Assembly: GCF_003226555.1 (NCBI RefSeq)
Contig: NZ_QKQS01000013.1
Span: 471,890 to 535,889, forward strand
Length of the DNA: 64,000 nt
Source: Rhodopseudomonas palustris
Lineage (GTDB): Bacteria; Pseudomonadota; Alphaproteobacteria; Rhizobiales; Xanthobacteraceae
Direction of reading: 5' to 3'
Both the position numbers and the translations under genes were made by a program. Position 1 is the stretch's first letter. Each line of letters starts with the position of its first letter. Positions 8,841-17,474 of this stretch are shown here, piece after piece. The notes under the pieces are model-generated. The model did no database searches and was not told the DNA's origin. It saw only the letters and a program-made list of their open reading frames with translations.

Positions 8841-9239
8841 TCAGCGCGGAGACCACCAGTCGGCGAGCAGGAGGCCGAGCGTGCCCGACACCGCCGTGAC
8901 GAACACTCCCCAGGAGATGTCGACGGCGACCACCGGCCAGGTCCAGTGCTTCAGCAGCGCCAGCGAGGTCAGCTCGAAGGTCGAGTAACAGAAGAAGCCG
9001 AACAGCGCCCCGTACAACAACGTGGATTGCCAGGTCGCCTGCGCCGACCCGTTGACGAAGATGATAATGCCGACGACGTAGAGCAGGTAAAACAGCACAG
9101 CCGGCGGTAGCCTCACTTCCCCGAGCATCTCCCCGACCTGCGACTGGAAGAAGCTCTTGGCGATCGTGCCGAGGAACAGAAAGTCGAGCGGAATCAGGAC
9201 AATGAATGTTGCCAGATAGAGCACACCGTATCGCTTCAA
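8841..9239 (-). CDS. DUF2177 family membrane protein, TTG start
   Basis: 132 residues with four predicted membrane helices. The start is taken as TTG at 9239 because a perfect AGGAGG lies five bases upstream and the protein then begins LKRYGVLYLATFIVLIPLDF, as the family does; the ATG-less upstream extension to 9368 runs into the photolyase start. Typical family features are the first helix with IPLDFLFLG, then SFFQSQVGEML and GALFGFFCYSTFELTSLALL. Function unknown. Family members often sit near photolyase genes, and here it is divergent from one 118 bp away, so co-regulation by light or oxidative stress is plausible. Confidence 0.85.
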   Translation of the reverse strand: MKRYGVLYLATFIVLIPLDFLFLGTIAKSFFQSQVGEMLGEVRLPPAVLFYLLYVVGIIIFVNGSAQATWQSTLLYGALFGFFCYSTFELTSLALLKHWTWPVVAVDISWGVFVTAVSGTLGLLLADWWSPR

Positions 9240-9357
9240 ATCGTCCTCCTGAACAAAAGCCAAGTGTATCCTGTCAAATACGCGGCGCCGCGTCGATGGT
9301 TGCAGACCCGGCGAAAAGTCGGTGCAGGATCGCAGCCCGGATCGAGGATGAGCCAAC

Positions 9358-10809
9358 GTGCTGACCACGGCCGAAACTCGCCCTGTCGTCGTCTGGTTTC
9401 GTGACGACCTCCGCCTCGCCGATCATCCGGCGCTGCATGCCGCCACGGAATCCGGCGCTCCGGTGCTGTGCGTCTATGTGCTCGACGAGGAGAGTGAGGG
9501 CCTCCGGCCGATCGGAGCAGCGGCGCGGTGGTGGCTGACGCAATCGCTGCGCGCGCTGAGCTCCGAGCTGCGCGCGCTGGGCGCAGCATTGGTCCTGCGA
9601 CGTGGGCCGGCGGCGGCGGTGCTCGCCGAGATCGCACAGCAGAGCGATGCAGCGGCGGTGCATTGGAACGAGATCGAGATCGCCCCGCATCGCGCCGTCG
9701 CCGATGCGCTGGCCGACGCCCTCACCATGGCGGGCATCGCGTATCACCGCCATCGCGGCGATACGCTGGTGGCGCCGAACGCGATCCGCAGCAAGGACGG
9801 CCGTGGCATGCGGGTGTTCACCCCGTTCTGGCGGCGTGTACTCAGCCTCGGCGACCCGCCGCAGCCCCTGCCCCGCCCGACCACGCTACGGCCGGCGCCG
9901 GCGCTGCCGAGCGAACAGCTCAGCGACTGGCGGTTGGAGCCGACGACGCCGGACTGGGCTGGCGGTCTCCGCGCCACCTGGACGCCGGGGGAAGCCGCAG
10001 CGCAAACCCGGCTCGCCGGTTTCCTTGCTAAGCAGCCCGGCTATGCCGAGGGCCGCGACTATCCGGATCGGCACGTCACCTCCGGCCTGTCGCCGCATCT
10101 GCGCTTCGGCGAAATCAGCCCGCGCCAGGTCTGGTACGCGGCGCGCTTTGCCGCCGCCGAGCGGCCCGCGATCGCGCCCGACATCGACAAATTCCTGAGC
10201 GAAATCGGCTGGCGGGAGTTCTGCCGGCACCTGCTCGCCGAGCATCCGGATCTTGCGAGCCGCAATCTGCAACCAGCGTTCGACGCCTTCCCGTGGCAGA
10301 GCGACGAGACGGCGCTGAGCGCCTGGCAGCGCGGCCGCACCGGCTATCCGATCGTCGATGCCGGGATGCGTGAGCTGTGGCATTCCGGCACGATGCATAA
10401 TCGCGTCCGCATGGTGGTGGCCTCGTTCCTGGTCAAGCACCTGCTGATCGACTGGCGGCTCGGCGAACAATGGTTCTGGGACACGCTGGTCGACGCTGAC
10501 TTCGGCAGCAATCCCGGCAATTGGCAGTGGGTGGCGGGCTGCGGCGCGGATGCGGCGCCGTATTTCCGGGTGTTCAATCCGGTGCTGCAAAGCGAGAAAT
10601 TCGACGCGGGCGGCGCATACATAAGGCGCTGGATCCCCGAACTGGCCGGCCTGCCCGACAATCTGATCCACCAGCCGTGGACCGCGACGCCGATCGAACT
10701 CGCCGCCGCCGGCGTCGAGCTCGGCGGCAACTACCCGCAGCCGATCATCGACCACAAAGCCGGCCGCCAGCGCGCTCTTTCGGCCTATGCCGAACTGCGT
10801 CAGCGTTGA
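9358..10809 (+). CDS. phrB: Deoxyribodipyrimidine photolyase (CPD photolyase, class I)
   Basis: 483 residues, GTG start preceded by GAGGATGAG. Repairs cyclobutane pyrimidine dimers using light and FADH-. N-terminal antenna domain starts VVVWFRDDLRLADHPAL (10-26). C-terminal FAD domain has the family blocks FLSEIGWREFCRHLL, TGYPIVDAGMRELWHSG, MHNRVRMVVASFLVKHLL, WQWVAGCGADAAPYFRVFNP and KFDAGGAYIRRWIPEL. Length and all blocks are normal. Divergent from the DUF2177 gene. Confidence 0.95.
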   Translation: MLTTAETRPVVVWFRDDLRLADHPALHAATESGAPVLCVYVLDEESEGLRPIGAAARWWLTQSLRALSSELRALGAALVLRRGPAAAVLAEIAQQSDAAAVHWNEIEIAPHRAVADALADALTMAGIAYHRHRGDTLVAPNAIRSKDGRGMRVFTPFWRRVLSLGDPPQPLPRPTTLRPAPALPSEQLSDWRLEPTTPDWAGGLRATWTPGEAAAQTRLAGFLAKQPGYAEGRDYPDRHVTSGLSPHLRFGEISPRQVWYAARFAAAERPAIAPDIDKFLSEIGWREFCRHLLAEHPDLASRNLQPAFDAFPWQSDETALSAWQRGRTGYPIVDAGMRELWHSGTMHNRVRMVVASFLVKHLLIDWRLGEQWFWDTLVDADFGSNPGNWQWVAGCGADAAPYFRVFNPVLQSEKFDAGGAYIRRWIPELAGLPDNLIHQPWTATPIELAAAGVELGGNYPQPIIDHKAGRQRALSAYAELRQR

Positions 10810-10887
10810 ACAACTCCGCTTAGCAGCGTTACTAATTTCGCGAATCGGCTATCGTCGGGGTTATCTGCAAACCCCTGGGGGATCAAC

Positions 10888-11229
10888 ATGGACGACGACA
10901 AGCCAATTCTCGATCAGATGGGCGACGTGATCAACGAGGTCGCCGACGCGGCCAAGACCGCCGTCAAGAAGGCGCGCAAGGCGGCTAAGAAAGTCGCCAA
11001 GAAGGTGAAGACCGGCGCCAAGAAGGCGGCGAAGAAGACGACCAAGAAGGCCGCCAAGAAAGCTCCGAAGAAGCCCCCGAAAAAGGCCGCCAAGGCGGCC
11101 AAGAAAGCCGCCAAAAAGGCCCCGAAGAAAGCCAAGAAGGCCGCCAAAAAGGCAACCAAGAAAACCGTGAAGAAGACCAAGAAGGCGGCGCCGAAGAAGG
11201 CGAAGAAAGCCAAGAAATCCAAGCGCTGA
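10888..11229 (+). CDS. Lysine/alanine-rich histone H1-like protein
   Basis: 113 residues, ATG preceded by GGGGGA. An acidic start of about 24 residues (MDDDKPILDQMGDVINEVAD) is followed by some 85 residues made almost only of Lys, Ala, Pro and Thr in KKAAKKA/KKAPKK repeats, like the C-terminal tail of eukaryotic histone H1 and bacterial AlgP/HctB-type proteins. Probably binds DNA non-specifically in the nucleoid; that is inferred from composition. The very leucine-rich reading frames on the opposite strand are antisense shadows of the repeat. A clear terminator follows. Confidence 0.85.
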   Translation: MDDDKPILDQMGDVINEVADAAKTAVKKARKAAKKVAKKVKTGAKKAAKKTTKKAAKKAPKKPPKKAAKAAKKAAKKAPKKAKKAAKKATKKTVKKTKKAAPKKAKKAKKSKR

Positions 11230-11254
11230 TCGCTTCATTCGCGTCGGCCAGCGA

Positions 11255-11286
11255 AAGCCTCCGGAGCAATGCGCCGGAGGCTTTTT
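11255..11286 (+). terminator. Rho-independent terminator of the H1-like gene
   Basis: 9-bp perfect stem AGCCTCCGG / CCGGAGGCT with a 9-nt loop, followed by TTTTT. It starts 25 bases past the stop codon. Confidence 0.92.
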
Positions 11287-11324
11287 GCTGTCTGCAAAGC
11301 CGGAGCGGCGTAGCCGTCGCCCAG

Positions 11325-12200
11325 CTACGCCTTGGCCCGGTTGACCAGAAACACCGCCGCTGCGCAGATCACCATGCCGACGATCGAAACCGCATCCAGC
11401 GTCTCGCCGAACAGCACATAGGCCATCAGGGCGGTCACGCCGGGGACGAGGTAGAACAGGCTCGCCACCGAGGTCGCGGCCGAATGCCGGATCAGCCAGT
11501 ACAGCAGCCCGATCGAGCCGATCGACAACACCACCACCAGCCAGCCCACCGCCAGGACGAACTCAACGGTCCAGCTCACGACCCGGGTCTCGAAAAGCGC
11601 GGCGCCGACCGCTAACAGGGCCAGCGCGGCCAGGAACTGGATGATGTTCCCGGCGCGCCAGTCGATGCCGCTGCAGAACCGCTTCTGGTACAGCGTGCCG
11701 ATGGTGATGCCGATCAGCGAACAGGCCGAGGCGAGCCAGCCCCAGCCGACGTCGCCGGTCAGGCTGCGGCCGTGCAGGATCAAGAGCGTGCCGCCGAGAC
11801 CGAGGCCCAGCCCCAGCCATTGCAGCGGCGCGACGCGCTCGCCGAGCCAGCGATTGGCCAGCGTCGAGGTCAGGATCGGCTGCAGCCCGGGGATCAAGGC
11901 CGACAGGCCCGCCGGCACCGAATGCGCGATCGCGATCGAGGTGCCGCCGAGATACACCCCGTGCACCAGGAGGCCGGCGACGATGCTGTGGCCGACGCCG
12001 GCGAGGCTCGGCCAGCGCGGCCGCGCGATCGCGGCGATCACCGCGAGCAGCGACACCACCCCGATCATCCGGATCGACAGGTAGGTCAGCGGCTCCGCAC
12101 CGCTCAGCGCATATTTGGTGCCGACGAAGCCGGTGCTCCACAGCACGACGAACACGGCGGGCGCGGCGCGACCGGCCAGATGCTCTGCGTGAGGTTTCAT
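11325..12200 (-). CDS. EamA/DMT-superfamily transporter
   Basis: 291 residues from ATG 12200, preceded by GGGGAGACA; the longer frame to 12593 overlaps the divergent phzF gene and is rejected. Ten hydrophobic helices in two EamA repeats: FVVLWSTGFVGTKYALSGAE near the N-terminus and WLASACSLIGITIGTLYQKR at the start of the second half. Inner-membrane exporter or permease for small metabolites; the substrate cannot be predicted. Divergently placed to a phzF-type gene with 151 bp between starts, a common arrangement. Confidence 0.9.
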   Translation of the reverse strand: MKPHAEHLAGRAAPAVFVVLWSTGFVGTKYALSGAEPLTYLSIRMIGVVSLLAVIAAIARPRWPSLAGVGHSIVAGLLVHGVYLGGTSIAIAHSVPAGLSALIPGLQPILTSTLANRWLGERVAPLQWLGLGLGLGGTLLILHGRSLTGDVGWGWLASACSLIGITIGTLYQKRFCSGIDWRAGNIIQFLAALALLAVGAALFETRVVSWTVEFVLAVGWLVVVLSIGSIGLLYWLIRHSAATSVASLFYLVPGVTALMAYVLFGETLDAVSIVGMVICAAAVFLVNRAKA

Positions 12201-12351
12201 TGTCTCCCCGGGGGCCCGATCGTATGGTGACGGGCAAGCGCCCGATGGCGCCACGTCCATGCCATGCCGCAAGCGCCGCGACCAGCAGGGATCGTCATCA
12301 TCCGACGCGCCGCCCTTCCCGCTGAGCGCGTTCGTCGTTTCCGGAGCCGCC

Positions 12352-13260
12352 ATGCGCCTGCAGTTCGAAACCGTCGACGTGTTCACCTCCGAGCAGTTCA
12401 GCGGCAATCCGCTGGCCGTCGTGCTCAATGCGGAAGGCCTGTCGACCGCGCAGATGCAGGCGATCGCCGGCGAGTTCAATCTGTCGGAAACCACCTTCGT
12501 GCTGCCGCCGCAGAATCCCGCACACACCGCGCAGGTTCGGATCTTCACGCCCAATGGCGAGCTGCCGTTCGCCGGCCATCCGAATGTCGGCACCGCCTTC
12601 GTGCTGGCCCGGATCGGGCAGAGCTACGGCCGCGACATCTCCGGCAATCGTGTCGTGTTCGAAGAGAAAGCCGGGCTGGTGCCGATCGAACTACTCGAGG
12701 ACGGCGGCGCGGTCAGTGGGGCGCGTCTGACGTCGCCGCAACGCCTCTCGCTGGCCGACGAGGTCGCGCCCGACGTCGTGGCCGCGGCCTGCTCGATGAG
12801 CGTCGGCGACATCGAGACGGCCAACCACCGGCCCTGCATCGCGTCCTGCGGCACCGGCTTCATCATCGCGGAGGTGAAGAGCCGAGCTGCGCTCGCCGCC
12901 GCTAGCCCGCGGGCCGACGTGTTTGCCGACCGCATCGCCGGCTACGCGACGTCGAAGCTCCTGCTCTACGCGCAAACCGGCGAGGATGGGATCGACATCC
13001 GCGCGCGGATGTTCGCGCCGCTGAACAAGATCCCCGAAGATCCTGCGACCGGCAGCGCCAACGTCGCACTGATCGGCCTATTGGCGAAGCTGCGGCAGGA
13101 AGCCGATCTGAGGCTGTCGAAGATCATCCTGCAGGGCTTCGAAATGGGGCGGCCGAGCGTGCTGTTCGCGAGCGCCGAGAAGCGCGGTGGCGAGGTCATC
13201 GCGACGGCGATCGGCGGGCACTGCGTCGCGGTGATGTCAGGAACGATCGACCTGAAGTGA
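12352..13260 (+). CDS. PhzF family phenazine biosynthesis-like isomerase
   Basis: 302 residues from ATG 12352 with GGAG six bases upstream; the frame extends to 12259 without support. Two-fold diaminopimelate epimerase-like fold: FETVDVFTSEQFSGNPLAVV at the start, with the catalytic Glu region EFNLSETTFVLPP (near 42), NGELPFAGHPNVGTAFVL (near 65) and PATGSANVALIGLL in the second half. No phenazine genes are nearby, so it is more likely a generic PhzF-like isomerase than a phenazine enzyme. Confidence 0.92.
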   Translation: MRLQFETVDVFTSEQFSGNPLAVVLNAEGLSTAQMQAIAGEFNLSETTFVLPPQNPAHTAQVRIFTPNGELPFAGHPNVGTAFVLARIGQSYGRDISGNRVVFEEKAGLVPIELLEDGGAVSGARLTSPQRLSLADEVAPDVVAAACSMSVGDIETANHRPCIASCGTGFIIAEVKSRAALAAASPRADVFADRIAGYATSKLLLYAQTGEDGIDIRARMFAPLNKIPEDPATGSANVALIGLLAKLRQEADLRLSKIILQGFEMGRPSVLFASAEKRGGEVIATAIGGHCVAVMSGTIDLK

Positions 13261-13320
13261 GGTTTGTGCTGCCGGACGAAGTGCGCGCGCCGAGGAACCC
13301 GGTTCAGGCGGCCGGCACGC

Positions 13321-13767
13321 TCAATAGTCTTCCGGGCACGGATCGACGATCTTCCACAGATCGACGCCGTTCTTGATCTTCTTCATCTCGGTGGTCAGGC
13401 CGCCGTGGCGGGCCAGCCAGTCCTTAACCGGACGCGGATAATACGACATCAACTCCGAGGTGCCCTCGAGGCTGGTGACCTTGATACCGAAGGTGAAGGC
13501 CTTGTCGTAATAGGCCTGGTGGAAGCCGAGGCTGGCGCGCGGGGTGACGCAGATCTTGTTGAGCGGCACGATCCCGAACACCAGGGTACAGGCCGAATTG
13601 CAGATGCCGTCGATGATCACCCGCTCGTGGCGGTCGCGGATGCGCTGGTACTTGGCCTTGTATTCCTCGACATAGCCGCCGTGATCCCGCCTGATATGGA
13701 GGTCGGCACGCGCCGGCGACGCCAGCAAAATCAGCGGCAACAGCAGCAACGAGAACAGCGGGCGCAT
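13321..13767 (-). CDS. Secreted ClpP-like fold protein (COG3904-like)
   Basis: 148 residues from ATG 13767. Residues 1-21 are a signal peptide ending SPARA|DL. The mature part has VIIDGICNSACTLVFGIVP and, about 20 residues later, ASLGFHQAYYD, the arrangement in which ClpP/crotonase-like periplasmic proteins carry the nucleophilic Ser and catalytic His. Cys residues around the Ser could form a disulfide. Possible periplasmic peptidase; activity is inferred only. It stands alone with no operon partner. Confidence 0.7.
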   Translation of the reverse strand: MRPLFSLLLLPLILLASPARADLHIRRDHGGYVEEYKAKYQRIRDRHERVIIDGICNSACTLVFGIVPLNKICVTPRASLGFHQAYYDKAFTFGIKVTSLEGTSELMSYYPRPVKDWLARHGGLTTEMKKIKNGVDLWKIVDPCPEDY

Positions 13768-13934
13768 GGTTCGTTCGAAACCCGTGGCGACAAGGGAGCA
13801 GGCCGGCAACCGCCGGCACCGGCACTTTGGCCGAGTTTGGTTTGCGCGACGTTAATGTGCACATTCCGGCAAAATCATGGGACGTCCCCCTCCCCCTTGT
13901 AAGCGCCTGCAAAAGTGGGGTATTCGGAAGGCCC

Positions 13935-13956
13935 GCCGGGGGCACGCTCCCCCGGC
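13935..13956. other. GC hairpin immediately upstream of tRNA-Arg
   Basis: Perfect 8-bp inverted repeat GCCGGGGG / CCCCCGGC with a 6-nt loop, ending five bases before the first base of the tRNA. No T-tract. Could be a processing or insulating structure. Confidence 0.4.
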
Positions 13957-13960
13957 CCCC

Positions 13961-14037
13961 GCGCTCGTAGCTCAGCTGGATAGAGCATCGGATTTCGATT
14001 CCGAGGGTCGGAGGTTCGAATCCTTCCGAGCGCGCCA
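13961..14037 (+). tRNA. tRNA-Arg (anticodon UCG)
   Basis: Full cloverleaf of 77 nt including an encoded CCA: acceptor GCGCTCG pairs with CGAGCGC, D-arm GCTC/GAGC, anticodon stem TCGGA/TCCGA around loop TTTCGAT, and T-arm GGAGG TTCGAAT CCTTC. Anticodon TCG at 34-36 reads CGA arginine codons. Only one base differs from perfect pairing in the T stem (G-T). Confidence 0.97.
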
Positions 14038-14215
14038 TTCGTATTACGGACGGAGGCCAAGGGGTGACGACTGATCCCCGAAGGTTCATCAGGCCATCAG
14101 TGCCCGTTCCGATCCGCCGCACCCGGTCGCGTTGACGCGGCGTCCGGCGCCTTGGCATAAACTTACTGCGCTCGATGCGACAGAGCGATCGGCCGGGGCG
14201 CGGCTGGGGGGTGCG

Positions 14216-14566
14216 ATGCAAAACGGGCTGTATTCGATCCACGTCGACCTGCTCGACGGCCGGTCCGGCAAGGGCAGCGGCGTGGTGCTGTTTCGCGACG
14301 GCAAGATCCTCGGCGGCGACGCCTATCTGTTCTATGTCGGCACCTATGTCAGCGACGGCGACAGCTTCAAGGGCGAGGTCACCGTCACCCAGCACACCCC
14401 AAGCCCGGACGCCAATCCGCTGTTCGGCGGCCAGAAAGAGCCGGTCGGAATCGGCGTCAGCGGCACCTCCACCGGCAACGCTGCGGTGATGAACGGCACC
14501 GCGCTGGTCGGCAAATCCAGTCAGATCTTTCGCGCGACGCTGCGGCGGCTCGCCGACGCGGACTGA
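14216..14566 (+). CDS. GrlR-family regulatory protein
   Basis: 116 residues, ATG 14216 after GGGGGGTG. The family pattern is clear: MQNGLYSIHVDLLDG at the N-terminus, GVVLFRDGKILGGDAYLFYV, GTYVSDGDSFKGEVTVTQHT and VSGTSTGNAAVMNGTALVG, giving an eight-stranded lipocalin-like barrel. In enteric pathogens GrlR binds and blocks the type III secretion activator GrlA, but no GrlA-like or secretion gene is visible here, so its role is probably different. Confidence 0.8.
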   Translation: MQNGLYSIHVDLLDGRSGKGSGVVLFRDGKILGGDAYLFYVGTYVSDGDSFKGEVTVTQHTPSPDANPLFGGQKEPVGIGVSGTSTGNAAVMNGTALVGKSSQIFRATLRRLADAD

Positions 14567-14591
14567 CGCCCAGCCCCTTCCCGCAGGCAGC

Positions 14592-17294
14592 CTATGACGC
14601 CGAGGCCGCCGACAATTCGGCACGCTCCTGCGGCGCGATCCGCGGCAGCGTCATCAGGATACGAGTGCCGTTGCCGGGCTCGGAGTCGAGCTCGAGCCGG
14701 CCCCCGAGCCGGTTGGTGACGATATTGTAGACGATGTGCAGGCCGAGGCCGGTTCCGCCCTGATCGCGCCGCGTGGTGAAGAACGGATCGAACGCACGGC
14801 GGCGAACGTCGAGGCTCATGCCGCAGCCGTCGTCGGAATACGCCACCACGACGTGATCGTTGCCGGCCGCGCGCACCTTGATCTCGACTGTGCCGGCGCG
14901 GCCGTTCGGGAACGCGTGCGCCACCGAATTCAAAAACAGATTGGTCAGCACCTGGCCGTAAGGGCCCGGATAGGAATTCATCATCAACCCGGGCTGGCAC
15001 TCGACGTTGAGCGTCAGATTGTGTTTACGCAGGCCGGGCCGCAGGCTCATCACCACCTGCTCGGTGAGGTCGCCGAGATCGAACAGACGCTGATCGGAGT
15101 AGTTGCGGTCGGCCGCGACCTGCTTGAACGACTGGATCAACTCGGCGGCGCGGTTGAGATTGGCGACGAGCTGCGCCGAAGCATCGCGCGTCGTCTCCAG
15201 AAACTCGTTGAGGCGCGAGCGCTTCAGCTCGCCGCGGGCGACCTCGGTGGCAAACACCGCGGCCTTGCGCTCCAGCGCGGAGGCCACCGTCAGGCTGATG
15301 CCGACCGGATTGTTGACCTCGTGGGCGACGCCGGCGACCAGCCGGCCGAGCGCGGCGAGCTTTTCCGCCTCGATCAGCGACTGCTGGGTCTCGCGAAGGT
15401 TGCGCAGCGCCGCTTCGGCCGCGTCCTTGGCCTGGCGCATCTCGAGTTCGCCGCGCTTGCGTTCGCCGATGTCCAGCGCCACCGTGACGATGCGCTCGAT
15501 CTGGCCGTCGGCGTCCTTCAGCGGCATCTTGTTGACCAGCCATTGCCGCACCGCGCCAATGGCGTCGCGGTACTCCTCCTCGTAGAAGCCCAGCCCCTCG
15601 CCGGTCTCCAGCACGCGCTTGTCGTTGGCGTCTGTCTTGTGCGAGCCGAACCGCGACATCAGCTCGGCTGTGGTGTGGCCGATCGCCTCGCGCGGATCGA
15701 TGCCGAACACGCCCGCCATATAGCGGTTCATCAGCACGTAGCGCAGCTCGGTATCCTTGACGTTGATCACCGCCGGAACGGTGTCGATCACCTGCTGCAG
15801 CAGCAGCCGGCTCTCGGCGACCGCCTGCTCGGCGCGCTTCTGATCGGTGATGTCGCGCACCGCGCCTTCGTAGCGGATCACGTTGCCGGCCTCGTCGCGG
15901 ACCGCCCCGGCGCTGTCTGACAGCCACAGCACCTCGCCGCTACGCTTGCGCGCCTGATACTCGAATTCGCGCACCATGCCGTCGCGCTGCATCAGCTCCC
16001 GATATTCCAGACGCTTGGCCGGATCGAGGTAGATCGTGGTGGTGACGTCGGCAGTGGCGCGGATCAGTTCGGCCGGGCCGTCGTAGCCCATCATCCGCGC
16101 CAGCGCCGGATTGGCGTTGAGCAGCGCGCCGTCCGGCGTGGTGACATAGATGCCGTCGATCGAGCCTTCGAACAGCTTGCGATAGCTTTCTTCGGCGAGC
16201 CGCTGCTCGGCGAGCGCCCGCACCGCGGCCTCGCGGGCTGTGTCGGCCTCGACCAGCGTGCGGCGGAACACTTCGGCGGCGCGGGCGATGTCGCCGATCT
16301 CGTTCTTCACGTCGGTCGCCGGGATCGCGGTGTATTGCTGACCGGCCGCCAGCGACCGGATCGCCCGGGTGATCGCCGTCAGCGGCCCGACGGTACGGCG
16401 GACCACGAAGGCGGCCGCCATCCAGCCGACCAGCACGCCGGCGATGCCGAGCACGATGCTCTGCCACTTGTCTTCGGCCAGCGTGCGGGCAAGATCGCGC
16501 GACAGCACCCGGCCGCGGCGGGCGGCGGCATCGCGCAGCAGCTCGGTGACCTTGCCGATCAGCCGCCCCTCGGTGCCGAGCACATCGCGGTCGAGATCAG
16601 CGATCTCCTGCTCCAGAGCCGCCGTCGCGGCGATCCCCTCGGCGTAGTCGCGAACCGATCCGGCCACGCCGGCATCGCCGATCGGCAGCGCCCGCATCCG
16701 CCTTGCGGCATCGCTCGCCCCCATCAGGTCGCGCGACAGCAAAGCCGCCACCACCTTGGTCTGCGCCGCATGCAGCTCGCCGGCGATCTTACGGTCGGAC
16801 AGGCCGGCCACCGCCGCCTCGAAGCTCTCACGCAGCGCCGGGATCTTGGCCACCAATTCGCCGCGGCGCTGCATCAGTTCGGTGATGCGCTGCAGGCCGT
16901 CGCGATAGTTGGTCAAGCGTTCGGTGACGCCGTCGAGCATCTCTTGCTGGTCCGGCGCCAGCTCCAGACGGGTCTTCTTCAATAATTCGGTGAGCGCGGA
17001 CGCGGCGGTGAACACCTTGCTGGCGGGCTGCGCCCCGGGCTCGGTCACCGCCTGACGGGCGGCGAAGCGGAGATCGCTCATCCGCCGTTCGATCTCTTCG
17101 GCGAGGTCGCCGACGCTCTGCAGCCGCTGCAATTCGCCGAAGGTGCGGTCGATATGCCGGATCGCCACCACACTGCCGATCGAGGTGGCGGCGATGATCG
17201 TCAGCAGCAACAGAAAGCTGCCGAACGTCATCTGTCCGATCGAGAGCGTACGCGTCCTGACGCTCTGGATGAACGATGAAACAGCGTTTGGCAT
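14592..17294 (-). CDS. PAS-domain membrane sensor histidine kinase
   Basis: About 900 residues from ATG 17294; a TTG at 17348 is a weaker alternative. Order: TM1 (22-45), periplasmic helical sensor domain, TM2 (276-300), HAMP-like linker with TVGPLTAITRAI, PAS 1 (about 365-480, YRKLFEGSIDGIYVTTPDGA), PAS 2 (about 498-615), then HisKA with GRLVAGVAHEVNNPVG (phospho-His near 655), and HATPase with N box NLFLNSVAHAF, DDGCGMS, DPFFTTR and GTGLGLHIVYNI. Autophosphorylating sensor, no receiver domain and no response regulator gene adjacent. It lies downstream of the PQQ alcohol dehydrogenase gene, which might be its regulatory target, but this is only positional. Confidence 0.9.
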   Translation of the reverse strand: MPNAVSSFIQSVRTRTLSIGQMTFGSFLLLLTIIAATSIGSVVAIRHIDRTFGELQRLQSVGDLAEEIERRMSDLRFAARQAVTEPGAQPASKVFTAASALTELLKKTRLELAPDQQEMLDGVTERLTNYRDGLQRITELMQRRGELVAKIPALRESFEAAVAGLSDRKIAGELHAAQTKVVAALLSRDLMGASDAARRMRALPIGDAGVAGSVRDYAEGIAATAALEQEIADLDRDVLGTEGRLIGKVTELLRDAAARRGRVLSRDLARTLAEDKWQSIVLGIAGVLVGWMAAAFVVRRTVGPLTAITRAIRSLAAGQQYTAIPATDVKNEIGDIARAAEVFRRTLVEADTAREAAVRALAEQRLAEESYRKLFEGSIDGIYVTTPDGALLNANPALARMMGYDGPAELIRATADVTTTIYLDPAKRLEYRELMQRDGMVREFEYQARKRSGEVLWLSDSAGAVRDEAGNVIRYEGAVRDITDQKRAEQAVAESRLLLQQVIDTVPAVINVKDTELRYVLMNRYMAGVFGIDPREAIGHTTAELMSRFGSHKTDANDKRVLETGEGLGFYEEEYRDAIGAVRQWLVNKMPLKDADGQIERIVTVALDIGERKRGELEMRQAKDAAEAALRNLRETQQSLIEAEKLAALGRLVAGVAHEVNNPVGISLTVASALERKAAVFATEVARGELKRSRLNEFLETTRDASAQLVANLNRAAELIQSFKQVAADRNYSDQRLFDLGDLTEQVVMSLRPGLRKHNLTLNVECQPGLMMNSYPGPYGQVLTNLFLNSVAHAFPNGRAGTVEIKVRAAGNDHVVVAYSDDGCGMSLDVRRRAFDPFFTTRRDQGGTGLGLHIVYNIVTNRLGGRLELDSEPGNGTRILMTLPRIAPQERAELSAASAS

Positions 17295-17474
17295 GCGGAC
17301 GAGACCGGCTCCTGTGCGGGCGCGATCGTCCCACACTTGTACCGCCAAGAGTACAGCGTCGGTGCGCCGGCAACAATCGCCGAAGGGGTCCCGGCAGCGC
17401 CGGCTGCCGGGACCGCTGTTCAGGCTTTGGCCGACGCCGCCATGGACGAACCGGGCGGCGGCGGTCGCCAGCCG

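Noticed and set aside
10914-11238. Leucine/phenylalanine-rich frames opposite the H1-like gene
   Set aside because: Codon mirror of the Lys/Ala repeat, no ribosome site.
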